NCBI GenBank assembly: GCA_025617375.2
Contig: JAMYGW020000002.1
Location: 1,736,001 to 1,800,000 of the forward strand
Reading direction: 5' to 3'
DNA: 64,000 nt
From: Acarospora socialis
Taxonomy: Eukaryota; Ascomycota; Lecanoromycetes; Acarosporales; Acarosporaceae
Numbering within the stretch: the first letter of the stretch is position 1; every line of letters begins with the position of its first letter. Shown here in pieces: positions 61,544 through 64,000 of the stretch. The notes below the pieces were generated by a model that was not told the origin of the DNA, ran no database searches, and was given only the letters and a program-made list of their open reading frames with translations. Made by a program: the position numbers and the translations under genes.

Positions 61544-62734
61544 ATGGCAGCCAGCGACTACAACATCACGATCTTGGGCGGCAACTTCGCCGGACTAAGC
61601 ATTGCCCACTACCTCCTCCGTCACACCATTCCCGCCTTAGAAGCCTCTAACGAGAGCACAAAATACAAAATAACCCTAATCACGCCATCAACCCACTTCT
61701 TCTTCAAAGTCGGCGCACCGCGCCTCCTCAGCCCGGAACTCGCGCCCATCGACAAAGCCTTCATTCCGATCGCCGATGGCTTCAAAGACTACCCAGCCAA
61801 CCGCTTCCACTTCGTCCAAGGCGAGGCCACCGCCCTCAAGCAAGACCAAAAGACCATCTCCGTCGCCCTCACTGACTCCGGTAAGACCATCACCGTAACC
61901 TACGACTCCCTCGTCCTCGCAACCGGCACGACCTCCAACTCCGCCCTCTGGACCCTCCACGGCTCCCACCTCAAGTCCCGCGCCACCTTTAAAGATGTCC
62001 TCCTCCGCATCCCCTCCGCCCAATCCATCACCATCGTTGGCGGCGGCCCCGCCGGCGTTGAAACAGCCGGCGAAATCGCCGCCCAGCACGGACACTCGAA
62101 ATCCATCACCCTGCTGTCCGGCAACACGCGCCTGCTGCACCGCCTCCGACCCGACACCAGCGCCGACGCCGCCGCCTACCTCGCCAAACTCAACGTGACC
62201 GTCACGCACGACCTACGCCTAGCGTCGACGTCGGTGCTCGACGACACGACGGGCCGGACGCAGCTCGCGCTTTCCGACGGCAGCTCGCAGACGACGGATC
62301 TCTTCATCGACGCCACGGGCGGCAAGCCCAACACCGCTTTCCTCCCCGCCGCCTGGCTGACGGCAAAGGGCTACGTCGACACGGACGTCAAGACCCTGCG
62401 CGCCACGGCCGCGGGCCCGCACGTCTACGCCGTCGGCGACGTCGCGTCGTATTCGCTCGGCAGCATCTTCGACGTCAACAACGCCATTGCGCCGCTCGCG
62501 AGCTCCATCCTCGTTGATTTGTCGTCCAAGACCGCGCAGGGGCCTGCGAGGCAGAAGGTTCATAATCAGAGCAACACCATGACGCAGTTGGTGCCGATCG
62601 GACCGAATGGGGGCGTGGGGTTGCTGTTTGGGTGGAGGGTGCCGAGTTGGTTCGTGTGGCTGATTAAGGGACGGACGTATTTCTTCGATAAGGCGGAGGC
62701 GTTGGTGATGGGGAAGGACTATGTAAAGGCTTAG
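61544..62734 (+). CDS. AIF/FSP1-like FAD-dependent oxidoreductase, 396 aa
   Basis: Single exon. The start at 61544 (MAASDYNITILGGNFAGLSIAHYLLR) places the first FAD-binding GxGxxG-like motif (GGNFAG) at residues 11-16. The upstream in-frame extension from 61436 is not typical. The second dinucleotide motif IVGGGPAGVETAGEIAAQ (about residue 165) binds NAD(P)H, and VYAVGDVASY (about residue 292) is the FAD ribityl-contact motif. Between them, YDSLVLATGTTSN is the usual ATG motif. The C-terminus has a hydrophobic stretch (GVGLLFGWRVPSWFVWLIKGRTYFF) as in AMID/FSP1 proteins, which reduce quinones at membranes. No cleavable signal is seen. Substrate is inferred from the family only. The coding sequence is strongly C-rich in third positions. 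Confidence 0.92.
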   Translation: MAASDYNITILGGNFAGLSIAHYLLRHTIPALEASNESTKYKITLITPSTHFFFKVGAPRLLSPELAPIDKAFIPIADGFKDYPANRFHFVQGEATALKQDQKTISVALTDSGKTITVTYDSLVLATGTTSNSALWTLHGSHLKSRATFKDVLLRIPSAQSITIVGGGPAGVETAGEIAAQHGHSKSITLLSGNTRLLHRLRPDTSADAAAYLAKLNVTVTHDLRLASTSVLDDTTGRTQLALSDGSSQTTDLFIDATGGKPNTAFLPAAWLTAKGYVDTDVKTLRATAAGPHVYAVGDVASYSLGSIFDVNNAIAPLASSILVDLSSKTAQGPARQKVHNQSNTMTQLVPIGPNGGVGLLFGWRVPSWFVWLIKGRTYFFDKAEALVMGKDYVKA

Positions 62735-62825
62735 GGTGGCTGTGGGTGCGGTGGTTTGTGCTTGGGAGAGGCTGGGTCTGTGCATGGTTGGCGTATTGGG
62801 CGTTGGAGGTAGGGGATTGGCATTG

Positions 62826-62993
62826 CTGGTATAATCCTTCTACCAGTATAGACTTCCTCCTAGTACAAACTTCCTACCGGTATAATGCTCATACTGGTAT
62901 AAGCTTGATATCGGTACAAAAGTTATACTACTACTCTAACATTTATACCAGTCTAGCTTTCATACCGCTCCAACGTTCATACCGATCCAATGC
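62826..62993. repeat. Degenerate tandem repeat of TACCGGTATAA-type units
   Basis: About ten diverged units centred on TACC(A/G)GTATA or its near-palindromic variants (ACTGGTATAA, ATACCGCTCC), spaced about 15-20 bases. The array lies between the oxidoreductase gene and the LINE and fades into it near 63080. Confidence 0.8.
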
Positions 62994-63099
62994 TCCGTTA
63001 ATGTAGGAACAGTTCCAAGGCTGAGACTGGTACAATCCAAAGGTACTACTGAAATTCCTCTACAACTATGTATCAGTACTAAATTCAGGACCCTTATCG

Positions 63100-64000
63100 C
63101 GCACAACAACACAAGATAGCTGCAAGAGCTAGAAAACGGGACCAAAATAGTCAAGCCACGCTTCGGAGTGGTAGTTCATTGCACCCCCACAGATGAAGTC
63201 ACATTCACGGATGACAAGACACAGAGCATCTCCAAGATCTTAAAAGAGAATGAACTAGCAAGCAGAGGTCTCCAAATTGAGGACATAGCATGGCTCAAAA
63301 GGAAAGACGCGCCCCTTAGTGCATCCGCATCCCTTGGCATCTGGTTTGACAGTGTGGAGACAGCAGAATGGAACATAAGGGACGGCATGCTCTTCAAGCA
63401 AAGATACATCGGCAGTATTGAACGATATGAGATGAAGAGGAAGAGGTGCCGCAGATGCCAAGCATTCGGTCACCTTGCATGGGACTGCAAGGAAACTATG
63501 CGTTGCACTCAATGTGCAAAGGGACATGACCGGCGGGCTGTCCGCCAGGATCGGCACCAAGATGTGTGGACTGCACCGGCGACCACCCCATAGGATCACA
63601 AGAATGTAGATGTAGCACGAACATTACCAGCTTCCTATGACTATCCCAAGGCTCCGCATTGTACAGCTGAACATCGGAAAGTCAAGACCTTGCAAGGAAG
63701 CCCTCATAACAACTCAGTCACAAATCAAATGGACGTTCTTCTTATCCGGGAACCACTCAGATCAAGACACCAGACACACATTCAACACTGACAATGGCAG
63801 CTGTACCAACCAACCTGTCCATACGATACCAAACGAAGACGCAGTTTATTATATGTCAACAAACAGTTATCCTCGGCGTCACATAGACAGAGCCCATGCA
63901 ACAGACTGAATGTAGTGGCTGTGAGAGTCCAGAGGCCAATAAACCAAATCCTCATCTTCTCAGTTTACACTCCACCGATCGACGTAGGAGTAGCTGCAAA
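63100..64000 (+). mobile_element. Decayed LINE (Tad1-like non-LTR retrotransposon), 5'-truncated, runs off window
   Basis: An ORF1 remnant (63168-63593) encodes a gag-like protein ending in two CCHC-type knuckles, CRRCQAFGHLAWDC and CTQCAKGH, after KQRYIGSIERYEMKRK. About 45 bases later ORF2 begins at 63637 with LRIVQLNIGKSR, the opening of the apurinic-type endonuclease domain of Tad/I-clade LINEs. Frames change in ORF1 near 63145 and in ORF2 near 63735, where MDVLLIREP continues in another frame, so the copy is dead. Composition is ordinary; CpG is still present. Reverse transcriptase must lie beyond position 64000 if it exists. ORF1 appears to lack its N-terminal part. Confidence 0.85.

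Noticed and set aside
61688-62209. 173-codon Gly-rich minus-strand frame opposite the oxidoreductase
   Set aside because: Antisense shadow caused by C-rich third positions; no family features.

Overview
This window looks like a chromosomal segment of a filamentous ascomycete (Pezizomycotina; class not determined). The evidence is compact genes with short GT-AG introns, a Zn(II)2Cys6 regulator, an SHB17-type phosphatase, a Tad-like LINE and two large AT-rich islands of mutated transposons. I found no rRNA, tRNA or CRISPR array.

Layout. 1-1326 is the 3' part of a CAMK-like protein kinase. 2408-3823 (-) encodes a Zn2Cys6 regulator. 3824-10628 is almost 7 kb without a recognisable gene, rich in simple repeats. 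10629-26657 is a housekeeping block: a DUF2461 protein (-) divergent from TYW3 (+), a SAM methyltransferase (-), a 1,477-residue RRM protein (-), the Arp2/3 subunit ARPC4 (-) divergent from the proteasome-associated deubiquitinase Ubp6 (+), and a small membrane protein (-). 26900-37049 is a 10.15-kb fossil Ty3/Gypsy element on the minus strand with 150-bp LTRs. 37258-40297 holds an SHB17 homologue (+) and an ASC-1/Rqt4-type zinc-finger protein (-), which converge. 40575-44646 is a dead MULE DNA transposon with 95-bp inverted repeats, itself split by a small LTR element at 41635-43404. 45244-48190 has SGF11 (-) divergent from NAA50 (+). 48535-54604 has SMC5 (-) and mitochondrial fumarase (-). 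58573-60846 is a Pho85-type cyclin after a 4-kb leader region, and 61544-62734 is an AIF/FSP1-like oxidoreductase. A decayed LINE runs off the right end.

The housekeeping genes serve general cell functions (tRNA wybutosine, ubiquitin recycling, actin nucleation, SAGA deubiquitination, N-terminal acetylation, genome stability, TCA cycle, ribosome rescue, riboneogenesis) and do not form one pathway. Gene models were built by hand from reading frame, splice signals and recalled family conservation. Exon boundaries are therefore predictions.

The most unusual signal is the mutation pattern in the transposon islands. CpG and CpC/GpG are almost absent, while CpA/TpG and CpT/ApG are abundant. The LTR pair and the TIR pair show directly that C changed to T when followed by G or C. 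Classical RIP prefers CpA, so this is a different context. The LTR element nested inside the dead MULE has escaped almost all of it, which gives a relative order of events.
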